A DNA stretch of 64,000 bases from positions 1-64,000 of the IMG/VR virus record IMGVR_UViG_3300030117_006323; one strand, given 5' to 3'. This stretch comes from a virus. A program made the translations under genes and the position numbers. The notes beneath the pieces are model-generated. The model made no database searches and was not told the origin of the DNA. It saw only the letters and a program-made list of their open reading frames with translations. This document shows positions 1 through 7,704 of this stretch, in pieces; position 1 is the stretch's first letter, and each line of letters opens with the position of its first letter.

Positions 1-2
1 GT

Positions 3-119
3 TACATCGAGTTCTTGGAAGACAAGTTTGGCAACCATTGGGATGAGTTTGTGCAAGCCGGACTATCGGTACGGGAATCATCTGACGAAGAAGCAAAGCA
101 TTGGGAGGCGAGTGAATGA
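3..119 (+). CDS. C-terminal end of an unidentified protein (cut by window edge)
   Basis: An open frame enters from the left edge and ends at TGA 117-119. The last 38 residues are acidic (they end EAKHWEASE) and look like real coding sequence. Its stop overlaps the ATG of the next gene as ATGA. The final codons carry the sequence GGAGGCGAG, which serves as the ribosome-binding site of the next gene. The same 17-base junction recurs at 17104-17120. Too little is visible to name a family. Confidence 0.6.
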   Translation, partial: YIEFLEDKFGNHWDEFVQAGLSVRESSDEEAKHWEASE

Positions 120-622
120 ACATATTCGTATTAGACAAGCACCCGTCAGCAGCAGCACGTATGCACTGTGACAAGCACGTTCCCAAGATGTGTGTAGAAG
201 CAGCACAGATGATGGCATCAGCCCTGCGCCGACACGGTGCTACTGATGACATTATGCCACTCACCAAAGCAGGTAAGCCCTACAAGGGAGGCTATGCTCA
301 CCATCCATGTACAGTATGGGCTGGTGACAGTCGCGCCAATTTCATGTGGCTCGCTCTACACGCAATCTCTTTGTGTAGCGAATACAGGAAACGCTTCGGT
401 AAGGTCCATGCTTGCTACGAACCTATCGTGTACATGGAAAAGCACTACCTTCTCATAGATGACTCACCTTTGACACCATTCGCGCAGGCCATGCCTGACG
501 AGTATCGTGATGATAATGTGGTCAAGGCATACCGAGCCTACTATCATTCCAAGACATTCGCCAAGTGGGAGAAGGGAACACCTGCTCCTCTTTGGTGGCA
601 AGGCGTGGAGGTGACGGCGTGA
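116..622 (+). CDS. Conserved phage-type protein of unknown function, 168 aa
   Basis: The N-terminus (MNIFVLDKHPSAAARMHCDKHVPKM) with an HCDKHVPKM core, followed by aromatic-rich stretches (HPCTVWAGDS, PAPLWWQ), resembles a short protein family I know from marine phages, usually annotated as hypothetical. I cannot assign a reaction. The conserved Cys, His and Asp near the N-terminus could form a metal or active site, but that is inference. A distant resemblance of the N-terminus to pyrimidine-dimer glycosylases is too weak to use. It overlaps both neighbours by four bases. Its last residues, GVEVTA, are encoded by the first copy of a 21-base repeat that also carries the start site of the next gene. 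Confidence 0.8.
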   Translation: MNIFVLDKHPSAAARMHCDKHVPKMCVEAAQMMASALRRHGATDDIMPLTKAGKPYKGGYAHHPCTVWAGDSRANFMWLALHAISLCSEYRKRFGKVHACYEPIVYMEKHYLLIDDSPLTPFAQAMPDEYRDDNVVKAYRAYYHSKTFAKWEKGTPAPLWWQGVEVTA

Positions 623-729
623 AGGAATTTCCTTTGTCACTACTGTTGTGCAAGGTGGGTAAGTGTGATGGTAAGAATGCTATTGCACCCGAACTCCCCT
701 GTCCTCATTGCGTGGAGGTGACGGCGTGA
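619..729 (+). CDS. Zinc-binding microprotein, 36 aa
   Basis: Starts with GTG at 619, overlapping the previous stop as GTGA, with GGAGGTGA six bases upstream as a strong ribosome-binding site. The 36 residues contain four cysteines in two pairs (CKVGKC and CPHC), as in a small zinc ribbon. It ends in VEVTA, like three other proteins of this cluster. No family is recognised. A nucleic-acid or protein adaptor role is only a guess from the zinc-ribbon-like pattern. The support is the repeated junction architecture and the cysteine spacing, since the length alone would not be convincing. Confidence 0.55.
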   Translation: MKEFPLSLLLCKVGKCDGKNAIAPELPCPHCVEVTA

Positions 730-857
730 AGTGTGAATTGTGCGACGAGCCAATGATGATGACTAAGTTAATTCGTGGCCCTAATCCAGAAAGGGGTTTG
801 GACAAAGGTGAGTGGGCCTGTTCATACAAATGTGAATGCGTGGAGGTGACGGCGTGA
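726..857 (+). CDS. Zinc-binding microprotein, 43 aa
   Basis: GTG start at 726 overlaps the previous stop. Starts MKCELCDEPM and ends with a second cysteine group (ACSYKCECVEVTA), so two CxxC-like knuckles could bind one zinc. The upstream ribosome-binding site GGAGGTGA is part of the second copy of the 21-base repeat (710-730). Function unknown. It belongs to a run of consecutive small proteins built the same way between 619 and 1194. Confidence 0.55.
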   Translation: MKCELCDEPMMMTKLIRGPNPERGLDKGEWACSYKCECVEVTA

Positions 858-1009
858 ACGCATATTCAAAGTGCGAGTGTTTCGGTGATGTGGGAACTCG
901 TATATTCCTCAAGGGATTCGATGAATACAGTGGTCAGTTTGTCCACATAACCCCTTCCTTTTGTCCTTACTGTGGTGAGAGCACGACGTATGGGGAGGTG
1001 AAGTCGTGA
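854..1009 (+). CDS. Zinc-binding microprotein, 51 aa
   Basis: GTG start at 854 inside the third copy of the 21-base repeat. Contains an N-terminal CEC and a C-terminal CPYCGE, a typical zinc-ribbon knuckle. It ends GEVKS, and the junction here (GGGGAGGTGAAGTCGTGA) is a diverged version of the repeat. A 150-residue open frame on the opposite strand (866-1318) crosses several of these genes and is judged to be a shadow. Function unknown. Confidence 0.55.
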   Translation: MNAYSKCECFGDVGTRIFLKGFDEYSGQFVHITPSFCPYCGESTTYGEVKS

Positions 1010-1194
1010 GAAATACAAATAACAGTTGTGAACATGATTTTGAGTTATCATACTACGATGACGTTGATGGCGCATACGTGGTATTTGAGTGTAAGAACTG
1101 CGGTATGGTTGTATCATGTGATGTAGAAAGCCCCTATGAAAATGCAAAGATGGACCGTGGTATTGTGGAAGAAGGCGTGGAGGTGACGGCGTGA
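1006..1194 (+). CDS. Zinc-binding small protein, 62 aa
   Basis: GTG start at 1006 overlaps the previous stop, with GGGGAGGTGA upstream. The sequence has CEHDFELSYYDD, then FECKNCGMVVSC, so a Cys-x(n)-CxxCG zinc ribbon with an acidic patch between. The last residues, GVEVTA, come from the fourth copy of the 21-base repeat. The pattern CKNCGM resembles generic zinc ribbons of transcription-related proteins, but no specific family can be claimed. Confidence 0.65.
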   Translation: MRNTNNSCEHDFELSYYDDVDGAYVVFECKNCGMVVSCDVESPYENAKMDRGIVEEGVEVTA

Positions 1195-1448
1195 AAGCGG
1201 CTACAAGGAGGCAACGCCTGAACAAAGCGTTGACTGAAATGCCTACGGGAATTGAATTCACGGCAGCGGATGTACAGGAAATAATGGCGAAACAATACAA
1301 GCGTGGGGAGTTGTCCACGCGAGCAATCGGATTTCTTCTAGCGAAAACGGATGGTGTGTCAAGAATGCGAAAACGCTCTTGGATAAAATCCGATTCCTTT
1401 AAGAACCAACAACAAAAAAAGAAAATGAACCGAGGTGAAAATATATGA
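1191..1448 (+). CDS. Small basic protein, possible DNA-binding helix-turn-helix, 85 aa
   Basis: GTG start at 1191 overlaps the previous stop as GTGA. The protein is basic and predicted mostly helical (MKAATRRQRLNKALTEMP, then TAADVQEIMAKQYKRGELSTRAIGFLLAKTDGV). The second part, with LSTRAIGFLLAKTDGVSRMRKRSWI, looks like a winged-helix core of the kind that copies host-encoded regulators, but this is a visual impression only. Its last 15 codons overlap the TTTAAG promoter-like motif (1396-1407), so its C-terminus, SFKNQQQ, is shaped by that element. The RFC-like protein at 9876 ends in a similar SFKNHQQ for the same reason. Confidence 0.65.
   Translation: MKAATRRQRLNKALTEMPTGIEFTAADVQEIMAKQYKRGELSTRAIGFLLAKTDGVSRMRKRSWIKSDSFKNQQQKKKMNRGENI
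1396..1412 (+). promoter_or_regulatory. TTTAAG motif, copy A
   Basis: CCTTTAAGAACCAACAACA lies 49 bases before the ATG at 1445. The same core is found at 9846, 10816, 16856 and 20687, each time before a + strand gene. Spacing to the start and the A/T-rich TTTAA core fit an archaeal TATA-type element, but no transcript data are available. A GAGGTGA ribosome-binding site stands between the motif and the ATG. Confidence 0.45.
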
Positions 1449-3079
1449 CCGACGAAAGTAATGTGATTGTGATTGGCAAGGTTGATGATGCAAGTGGTTC
1501 ACGCTTGCTCATTCAATATGAAGCCCAATCGGGGACGCGGCACGAATGGGTGCCTAGAGATGCAGTAAAGAGACAAGAGCCTTTGTCCGATGGAAGGACG
1601 GCTTTTGTTCTGGGGTATGCCGAGACAGAAGCAGGTGAATACGAGCCAGATAGGCAATTCGTAGGGGCCGCTATGCCTATGGTGACCGAAGAGAACGACA
1701 TCATTGTCGTATCTGCGCTTGAGAACGACGAAGAATTGCCAGAATTGGCATTCGATGATAGCCGCCCAGTGTTTACACAGGGAGCGGACCAAGAAATACC
1801 GACTATCATTGCCATTGGTGAAGATGGCGAGGAGTTACCAGAGGATGTATGGGGCGGTGCACTTCTCACAGGAGGGAGGTTTGAGACTGTATGTGATTGG
1901 GATTTCGTGCCCACAGTCCTACCTGCCTATGTACCCGTGCAAGAAGAGTCCAGTGAGACTATGATGCCACGTATGCAACGTGTCAACGACAAGAAAGGAG
2001 AGGCAAATGTATTCCTCGCTTTCAACCCTAACTACCGTAGCGCACGTGAGCCTGCTGGGGCCCACTTGGGTACCTTCAGTAGTCGATACTTCGCTCTTGA
2101 TTACCCCACCGTGGCCCGGCCTCTTCTACAAAGAGCGGCCCAAAATGGTTGGCAAGCGAGTGTTCTTGCTTATGACCGAGGTAAGAAGATGCGAATTGAT
2201 TGTGATGTCATGGGTGCTATGCACGCAGGTGGCGGCGGTGCTGGGAGCCATGCTGATTTGATGCGTAAAGGTTGGACTAGTATGGCTCAATCTGACAGCG
2301 GATGGCTCATGGAAGAGACAATGAAGGATTTGCAGGAGCAAGTACATCGAGTCTGGCGCTATGGATTCAGTATCCACAATAGCCTTGACGGCAATGGCTC
2401 ATTCCGTGTCCAAGCGGTAGCCCGTCGAAATGCTTGCACGAATGCAGGTGTGATTGGTGGGCAACGGACACTCATGAGCATGAGACACACGAAGGGTGTG
2501 ATGGAACCCATTGATTGGGATGATTTCGCTGACACAATTGACGCTGTTATCACTGATGCTCAAAGAGGGTTGGGTCACGTTGAGGCACTCAAGTATATCC
2601 CTCTTGAGGAGCACATGTTTGAACGATTACTTACACTGTGCGAGCGCGCAGGTCTTGTGAGTTGGCCTCGTCAGAGTAAGGATGGGACTTTGCAGGGTAG
2701 CCACATGTGGCATCTATTCGGCCATGGTTGGACGACTCCTTCAGAGTCTTGGGTTCGCGTTGAGGGTGACTCAAAGAAGACACTCTACCATGCTTACCAA
2801 GTGCTGACTGGTGCAATCACTCACAAGCCTGAGTGGCGGACTAAGGGGCGCGTCCTCAAGGGACACACAGTCAATCTAGATACCTTTGACCGACGCTTGG
2901 CTAAGGTGGATGCACTACTCACTGGTTTGGGTGTGGATACCATGCAGAAGTATTCCTCCACTTTAGGACATCCTATCGGATTGACTGATTGGGATGGGCT
3001 ACGTGAATTCGGTGTGCCTGCTCTAGATGATGTGCCTACGGCCACAGAAGTCCTTCGTGTTCTCAATAACGAGGAGTGA
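1445..3079 (+). CDS. DUF932-like protein, 544 aa
   Basis: The central part (about residues 300-345) contains HNSLDGNGSFRVQ followed by RRNACTNAGVI and MRHTKG, the pattern of the DUF932 family of phage and plasmid proteins (Ser/Asp-Gly, then Arg-x-x-C-x-N, then a basic His segment). A later LYHAYQVLTGAITHK also fits the family. The function of DUF932 is unknown. It is often encoded by phages and plasmids next to DNA metabolism genes. The first 180 residues are acidic and not part of the domain. The ATG at 1445 follows a clear GAGGTGA. The N-terminus, MTDESN, matches that of the protein starting at 10866 (MSDESN), and the two upstream regions are also alike. Confidence 0.7.
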   Translation: MTDESNVIVIGKVDDASGSRLLIQYEAQSGTRHEWVPRDAVKRQEPLSDGRTAFVLGYAETEAGEYEPDRQFVGAAMPMVTEENDIIVVSALENDEELPELAFDDSRPVFTQGADQEIPTIIAIGEDGEELPEDVWGGALLTGGRFETVCDWDFVPTVLPAYVPVQEESSETMMPRMQRVNDKKGEANVFLAFNPNYRSAREPAGAHLGTFSSRYFALDYPTVARPLLQRAAQNGWQASVLAYDRGKKMRIDCDVMGAMHAGGGGAGSHADLMRKGWTSMAQSDSGWLMEETMKDLQEQVHRVWRYGFSIHNSLDGNGSFRVQAVARRNACTNAGVIGGQRTLMSMRHTKGVMEPIDWDDFADTIDAVITDAQRGLGHVEALKYIPLEEHMFERLLTLCERAGLVSWPRQSKDGTLQGSHMWHLFGHGWTTPSESWVRVEGDSKKTLYHAYQVLTGAITHKPEWRTKGRVLKGHTVNLDTFDRRLAKVDALLTGLGVDTMQKYSSTLGHPIGLTDWDGLREFGVPALDDVPTATEVLRVLNNEE

Positions 3080-3435
3080 TTATTCTGGAAGAGGAGGAGT
3101 ACACCGTCTATATTGACGGGCTAAGGGTCACCCCTGACAGCATCACCAGTGATGGTATGTGGATGGGGGAAGATGGCATGCAATGTGACATCAGGGAAAT
3201 GAAATTTAACGTACCTGAAGGCATCAAGGGTGGCCCTTACTCCCCACAATCTGTCATGGCGATTCTACCGATAAAGGAGGCGTACCAAGTGTGCCCTGAA
3301 TGCAAGTCTAACGTGTCGGATGATGGCATTTTGCTGATGATGGAAGTGTTCCACGTGTACCCCGCTTCTTGTTGCGATAGGATGGTGTGGTTACGTAATG
3401 GCGGTAGCCAAAATTGGGCACAGGAGTTGAGTTAG
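3076..3435 (+). CDS. Uncharacterised protein with cysteine pairs, 119 aa
   Basis: Starts with GTG at 3076 overlapping the previous stop (GTGA), with GAGGA upstream. The N-terminal half (LEEEEYTVYIDGLRVTP) is acidic and beta-like. The C-terminal half carries CPECKSNV and CCDRM, likely a zinc site. Not recognised as a known family. It ends immediately before the next gene, with only a single TAG between them. Confidence 0.65.
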   Translation: MIILEEEEYTVYIDGLRVTPDSITSDGMWMGEDGMQCDIREMKFNVPEGIKGGPYSPQSVMAILPIKEAYQVCPECKSNVSDDGILLMMEVFHVYPASCCDRMVWLRNGGSQNWAQELS

Positions 3436-6315
3436 ATGGGCGCAAGAAGAAGACCAAAACCGAGGAAAAAGAGGGCCGGTAAGAATAGGAAGTATGCCAA
3501 ATTCAAAGCCATAGAGAGAGCGTTTTACGATACTTTAATCAGGGGTGATTTTGTACCCGTGAGTCCTCTTATACTTGTCCATAATGAGCATCACACTTCT
3601 GAGGAATCGCGAGATTTTGCCCTAAAGTTATGGGCTCCCTTCATTAGATGGACGGAGCAAGAACATGTTCCCGGGGAGTTGTTATTTGGGGCTTGGTATT
3701 TCACTATGTGCCCCGACTTTAATCGCCGGGAAGAGGACTACTTTGCAAATTACATGAAGTACGCAGCGGAAATAGATGAAGCAGGTGAAAAACTTGTTTC
3801 CTTCGTTGAAGATTTTGGGGTTAAAGGCTTAATTTCTATGTGTCGAAGAGTCTTGGATAGGTTTCAAAAAGCGGCCCCTCTAAATGAGTCATTGGTTGCA
3901 TTCGCTTGGACAAGACACGAGGCAGGTCTAATCATCCCTGAATACTTGCTGAACCCAGCAACTGTCAATAGGATTGAAAGTGAGCCTGAATTATGGAGGT
4001 TGGGTAAAAATATTGAACGCTTGACAGTAGATAATTGTGCGTCTGTTTTGCAGAGTCGGTTATTGGAAAGCGCCCAAAACGTCATTGATTACGCAGCGGA
4101 AAATCACCTAGGTATAATTGTAAAATATTACAAACAAAAATTGGCAGATGCAGATGGTATAGATGATTGGGAAAGTGTTAGTCTGAAAGATTACAAAGAC
4201 CCGCCTCGTTTTTATCGAATAATTCCTGATGTAGATATAATCAAAGCAATAGTTGAATCAGGTGTCACACTTAATCCAATAAAAATACACGCTTATGCTA
4301 GCATTTTGACGCAAGGTGAATTCTTGATGGGTAATTTACATCTCCCGGAATATCAATACAATTGGGACGCAATGGGCTTTGATACAGAGGAAATTGAATC
4401 CTTCATAAAAGAAGGAAAGATAAATGAAGTAATGGGTTTGTTATGGGACAAGCACCAAGAGCAAGGTATGCAAGGTCAAATAAATACATCAGTGATGTAC
4501 CCATCGTCATGTAGGTTATCTGTTCCTGCATTTGAATCATTTAAGACATCAGCATTTAAGTTACACATGAGTGATGGAGGTGGTTCCTATAGAGAGAGGT
4601 CACTCGTTGAGGGGGATGTTTTAGACAGATTTTCATATTTCCCCACTCCTGAACAGAGTTCTCAATTCGCTGATTTCGATGAACAAGACATGCGTTGGGC
4701 TCATGCTAATCTCGCTTTACTCGGGCAATCTTATTGGCCTTCTCTCCGTGACTCTATTTTCCGTTTCACCATCGACCAATGCGAGAGAGATATAGACGGG
4801 TGGGATGATTATACTGCTAGAGGGCGCCAGCGAGACATCAACGAAATTATCTTATATTCACTTTATGGGAAGCCCAAGCATCTTTACTTACCGATGCTGA
4901 AGCAGTATTTGAAAGATGCTCAGGCAGTCCGCGAGAACTTATGGAAGAACGGAAAGGGTCCTGATTCCGACACGATACGAAATTATTACAAATCCCTTGA
5001 ACCTAAAGATTGGTTATTTTCAGACGAAATTCATTATTGGTCCACATTCATGAAAGAGGCAGTATATCCAACCATTCCTCAGTCTCTAGTGCCGTTTTTA
5101 TCTGGTAATTTGATACATCGTTGGCCTGATGTGAAGCAAATGTGGTCAGAGGAATACCGTAATCAATATCACATTCCTGAAGGAGGTATTGTACTGCATG
5201 ATAGGTATATAGAAGGAGACCAAATAGAAAGAGGCTATGAGTTAAGTTGGCGTGAAGCCTTTTGTCGTTGTCTCACAGAACAAGCCATGGCGTTCAACCC
5301 TGACATCCACACTAAATTGCGGGAAAATGCCGACATAATGAATGCAGATGGCATGGAGATAGAATACCTCCCTCTATTGGAACGTGGTATAATAACTCAT
5401 CACCTAGGTGAAGCAGAAGACCTGTATCTTTCTTCTCATGCCCCGCACCTAATGGCTTTGTTTGACAGTTTAGATGATGCTGTCAACTTCAAACTTGATT
5501 ATGACACACAAAAAATCATCTTACTCCAAGGGGAAAAGAGGAGCAAAATCAATCCCTTTTTCTTACAATTACCCTTCCCTTCAATCTTCATAGAGACAAG
5601 AATGCCGTTAGTGAACGGTATGCTTCTAGAGGGCATGTTGGTCAGAGAATTGGTCATTCCAGAAGGTTCGTCGGGGGACCCGCATTCAAGTATGTACTTC
5701 AATATCATGACAGGCGAGATTGAGTACATGAGAGATAGTGATTGGCACAGCCTTCAGAATACTATGCCACAACTTGTCCCATTCTGTAGAAGTCAATATC
5801 TTGGTGATAGAATTTGGCTCATGGTAGGTGTCGGGACAAACACGTATGGCGAAAGGGAGATACTGAAATACAGTTGGTGCCCAGACATAGGCGATGGTCT
5901 GCATCAAAGATTCCCAAGAAAAAGAGGCAATGAACGAGCAAGAGTGGCGAGACAGATGTTAGATTTACTCACAAGCATGGTGCTTTTCATTCAAATGTCA
6001 GGCGTGACTTACGTTGAGAGGAAACCCAGAGAGATTGACCAAGAAAAGCGGAAAAAGAGAGGCTTGCGTCCATTATCTTCATCCAATGTAATCGTCCTAA
6101 CGGGGGAAATGAAGCGATACGCTAATGACCTAAAGGCCGCTGCCTCTGGTGGGGGCAAACTGAGACTCCGGCACTCTGTTATCAAACATCCACGTTTGCT
6201 TATGAGTGATAGATACAAGAAATCAGGACTTCAAGGTACGACTATATTTGTGGATGCACATGAAAGAGGTGGGAGTCGAATTAAAGCACAGAAGGATTAT
6301 GAGGTGAAGAAATGA
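3436..6315 (+). CDS. Large uncharacterised protein, 959 aa
   Basis: The N-terminus is strongly basic (GARRRPKPRKKRAGKNRKYAK, in short runs). The bulk is rich in Tyr, Trp and acidic residues, with no P-loop or nuclease motif that I can identify. The last 100 residues have the shape R-H-x-V..., then SDRYKK..., then a VDAHERGG ending. This recalls a C-terminal motif (an R-G-H-x-R segment, then W-V-x-P-H-x-R-G) seen in many phage and plasmid proteins of unknown role. Base composition is more A/T-rich than in the flanking replication genes, with long stretches of AAT, ATT and AAA codons. It starts straight after the TAG of the previous gene and overlaps the next by ATGA. Confidence 0.75.
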   Translation: MGARRRPKPRKKRAGKNRKYAKFKAIERAFYDTLIRGDFVPVSPLILVHNEHHTSEESRDFALKLWAPFIRWTEQEHVPGELLFGAWYFTMCPDFNRREEDYFANYMKYAAEIDEAGEKLVSFVEDFGVKGLISMCRRVLDRFQKAAPLNESLVAFAWTRHEAGLIIPEYLLNPATVNRIESEPELWRLGKNIERLTVDNCASVLQSRLLESAQNVIDYAAENHLGIIVKYYKQKLADADGIDDWESVSLKDYKDPPRFYRIIPDVDIIKAIVESGVTLNPIKIHAYASILTQGEFLMGNLHLPEYQYNWDAMGFDTEEIESFIKEGKINEVMGLLWDKHQEQGMQGQINTSVMYPSSCRLSVPAFESFKTSAFKLHMSDGGGSYRERSLVEGDVLDRFSYFPTPEQSSQFADFDEQDMRWAHANLALLGQSYWPSLRDSIFRFTIDQCERDIDGWDDYTARGRQRDINEIILYSLYGKPKHLYLPMLKQYLKDAQAVRENLWKNGKGPDSDTIRNYYKSLEPKDWLFSDEIHYWSTFMKEAVYPTIPQSLVPFLSGNLIHRWPDVKQMWSEEYRNQYHIPEGGIVLHDRYIEGDQIERGYELSWREAFCRCLTEQAMAFNPDIHTKLRENADIMNADGMEIEYLPLLERGIITHHLGEAEDLYLSSHAPHLMALFDSLDDAVNFKLDYDTQKIILLQGEKRSKINPFFLQLPFPSIFIETRMPLVNGMLLEGMLVRELVIPEGSSGDPHSSMYFNIMTGEIEYMRDSDWHSLQNTMPQLVPFCRSQYLGDRIWLMVGVGTNTYGEREILKYSWCPDIGDGLHQRFPRKRGNERARVARQMLDLLTSMVLFIQMSGVTYVERKPREIDQEKRKKRGLRPLSSSNVIVLTGEMKRYANDLKAAASGGGKLRLRHSVIKHPRLLMSDRYKKSGLQGTTIFVDAHERGGSRIKAQKDYEVKK

Positions 6316-7040
6316 ACGAGGAATGGAAACCGAGCAAAGAAGATATTGAATGGACAGTAGGTCATTTGGAAACAATCCAAATAGGCGGCGTTTGGGCCCC
6401 CGGAGGGGCAGGGACAGAATACGAGAGAACAGGAGAGAGAGAACTCTCCTTGATGCGTATTGTACAACATCCAGACGCAGGTGAAATGCACAGCAGGATT
6501 TTGCGAACTTTGAGTGAAACTGACTGGATAGTAGTGGAAGAGAATGCCGAAATGGTTGTACCTCCACTGAATCCACAAGAAGCGCAATTTCAAGAGTTGC
6601 TAAGGCAACAAGAAATAGCAGCGGGCTGGATTTGTCAGGGCGAAGGTTGCGAGCAAAGACTAGTCAACATGCCACTGGAAGATGCACAATGGGTATCACA
6701 TGGCATGCAAGCGGCACTAGATTTGGAGGGTAAAGCGATTGAACAGGAGCGTTGGAGCGTTCTTGTTGTGTGTGATGCTTGTGGGACAGAGTTACATCTA
6801 GACCCGCAGAATTATGGCTTGTTAGGAGGGGATGAACTCTTCTTCCGCTGGGTCATGCCGAATGGGGTATATACTGTGCTCACAAGAGAACAAGTTGTAG
6901 AGATGGTGGACGGTGGTGTGGCCGATGATGTGTGCCTCCCTCTTGGCTCATCTTTGTACGAAAATAGCGGCATACCCGTCCCACCACACATGAGAGGGAC
7001 ATATTGCATGTTTACACCCACACATGGTGAGGAAGAGTGA
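6312..7040 (+). CDS. Uncharacterised zinc-ribbon-like protein, 242 aa
   Basis: ATG at 6312 overlaps the previous stop (ATGA), with GAGGTGA just before. The middle has CQGEGC and, about 50 residues later, CDACGTELHL, consistent with a four-cysteine zinc site. The C-terminus ends HGEEE, the first of three consecutive proteins ending in EEE, because those codons contain the ribosome-binding site GAGGAAGA of the following gene. No family recognised. Confidence 0.7.
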   Translation: MNEEWKPSKEDIEWTVGHLETIQIGGVWAPGGAGTEYERTGERELSLMRIVQHPDAGEMHSRILRTLSETDWIVVEENAEMVVPPLNPQEAQFQELLRQQEIAAGWICQGEGCEQRLVNMPLEDAQWVSHGMQAALDLEGKAIEQERWSVLVVCDACGTELHLDPQNYGLLGGDELFFRWVMPNGVYTVLTREQVVEMVDGGVADDVCLPLGSSLYENSGIPVPPHMRGTYCMFTPTHGEEE

Positions 7041-7480
7041 TGACCAAAAGACATCATGGTGCCATGGGGGGCCGCCGCTCTAGAGGCTCTGGGAAGAAAC
7101 TACATTGGGCCTCAATAAAACAGGCAGTTGCAAATGGATTGGAAGATTGGGAAGGTTCGCCGTTTTTCACTTTAGATGGGTTTATTGACTATATTCACAA
7201 GGATTATTGGCGCTTGGCCCGTAGTTCAGGCCATTATCGTGCTCGCGGTACATTTTGCATCAGGCGTCGTTTACGCAGCCAAGTGGCCATAATGTTGAAA
7301 CAGCATGGGATAGTTAGGAAGCAGTACAACAGAATCCAACCTAGAAGAGACAGATTTGGATATTTAATCGAAGCACCTTTTCGCTATTGGTCTTTACCGG
7401 GCCATGAATTGCCCAAGTCGGAGATACACAATACTTCGCGTTTATTGAATTTGAATCAATTGTGGGGTGAGGAAGAATGA
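7037..7480 (+). CDS. Small basic protein, possible nucleic-acid binding, 147 aa
   Basis: GTG at 7037 overlaps the previous stop, and an ATG follows at 7040, so either can be the start. The protein is very basic (TKRHHG, GGRRSRGSGKK, RRRLRSQV, RIQPRRDR). The middle (FFTLDGFIDYI then RRLRSQVAIMLKQHGIVRK) could be a winged helix. It ends WGEEE. No known family recognised. Confidence 0.65.
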   Translation: MMTKRHHGAMGGRRSRGSGKKLHWASIKQAVANGLEDWEGSPFFTLDGFIDYIHKDYWRLARSSGHYRARGTFCIRRRLRSQVAIMLKQHGIVRKQYNRIQPRRDRFGYLIEAPFRYWSLPGHELPKSEIHNTSRLLNLNQLWGEEE

Positions 7481-7704
7481 GCAAGCAACCGAGATGTGGA
7501 AAAATCATCTATCCGAATGCGCACATTGCCCATTTAGAAGCGAAAACCAAAAAGAAGTATCAAGGTGTATCACTGAACTATTATCATTGCGAATTATGTG
7601 AAGGGTATCATTTGACAAAAATGAGACCTAAAGAGCAAGAGGCATTTCGGCTATTATCCCAACTAGCATGGGAACGTAGAACCAAGAGGAGTGAGGAAGA
7701 ATGA
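7477..7704 (+). CDS. Phage-type zinc finger protein, 75 aa
   Basis: The pattern CGKIIYPN..A..EA, then YYHCELCEGYHLTK, is that of a small phage family: a first Cys with GK, an Ala-rich helix, then C-x-x-C followed by Gly-aromatic-His-Leu-Thr. It probably folds around one zinc and may bind nucleic acid. The molecular role is not known. ATG at 7477 overlaps the previous stop (ATGA). It ends RSEEE with the same junction type as its two upstream neighbours. Confidence 0.7.
   Translation: MSKQPRCGKIIYPNAHIAHLEAKTKKKYQGVSLNYYHCELCEGYHLTKMRPKEQEAFRLLSQLAWERRTKRSEEE

Larger units (their letters stand above)
603..1195 (+). repeat. Four exact 21-base direct repeats at gene junctions
   Basis: The same 21-base sequence occurs at 603-623, 710-730, 838-858 and 1175-1195. 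It holds, in order, the ribosome-binding site GGAGGTGA, the GTG start of the downstream gene and the TGA stop of the upstream gene. As a result four upstream proteins end in VEVTA. A diverged copy lies at about 993-1009. The spacings (107, 128 and 337 bases) equal the small genes between them, so each microgene is a unit flanked by the same junction. Confidence 0.85.

Noticed and set aside
603-1195. CRISPR-like array from four 21-base repeats
   Set aside because: The spacers are of unequal length, are coding and have cysteine-rich proteins; the repeats are translation joints.
866-1318. 150-residue open frame on the - strand across the microprotein cluster
   Set aside because: No family features, no ribosome-binding site, and it crosses several + strand genes joined by clear translation joints. 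It is a shadow frame.
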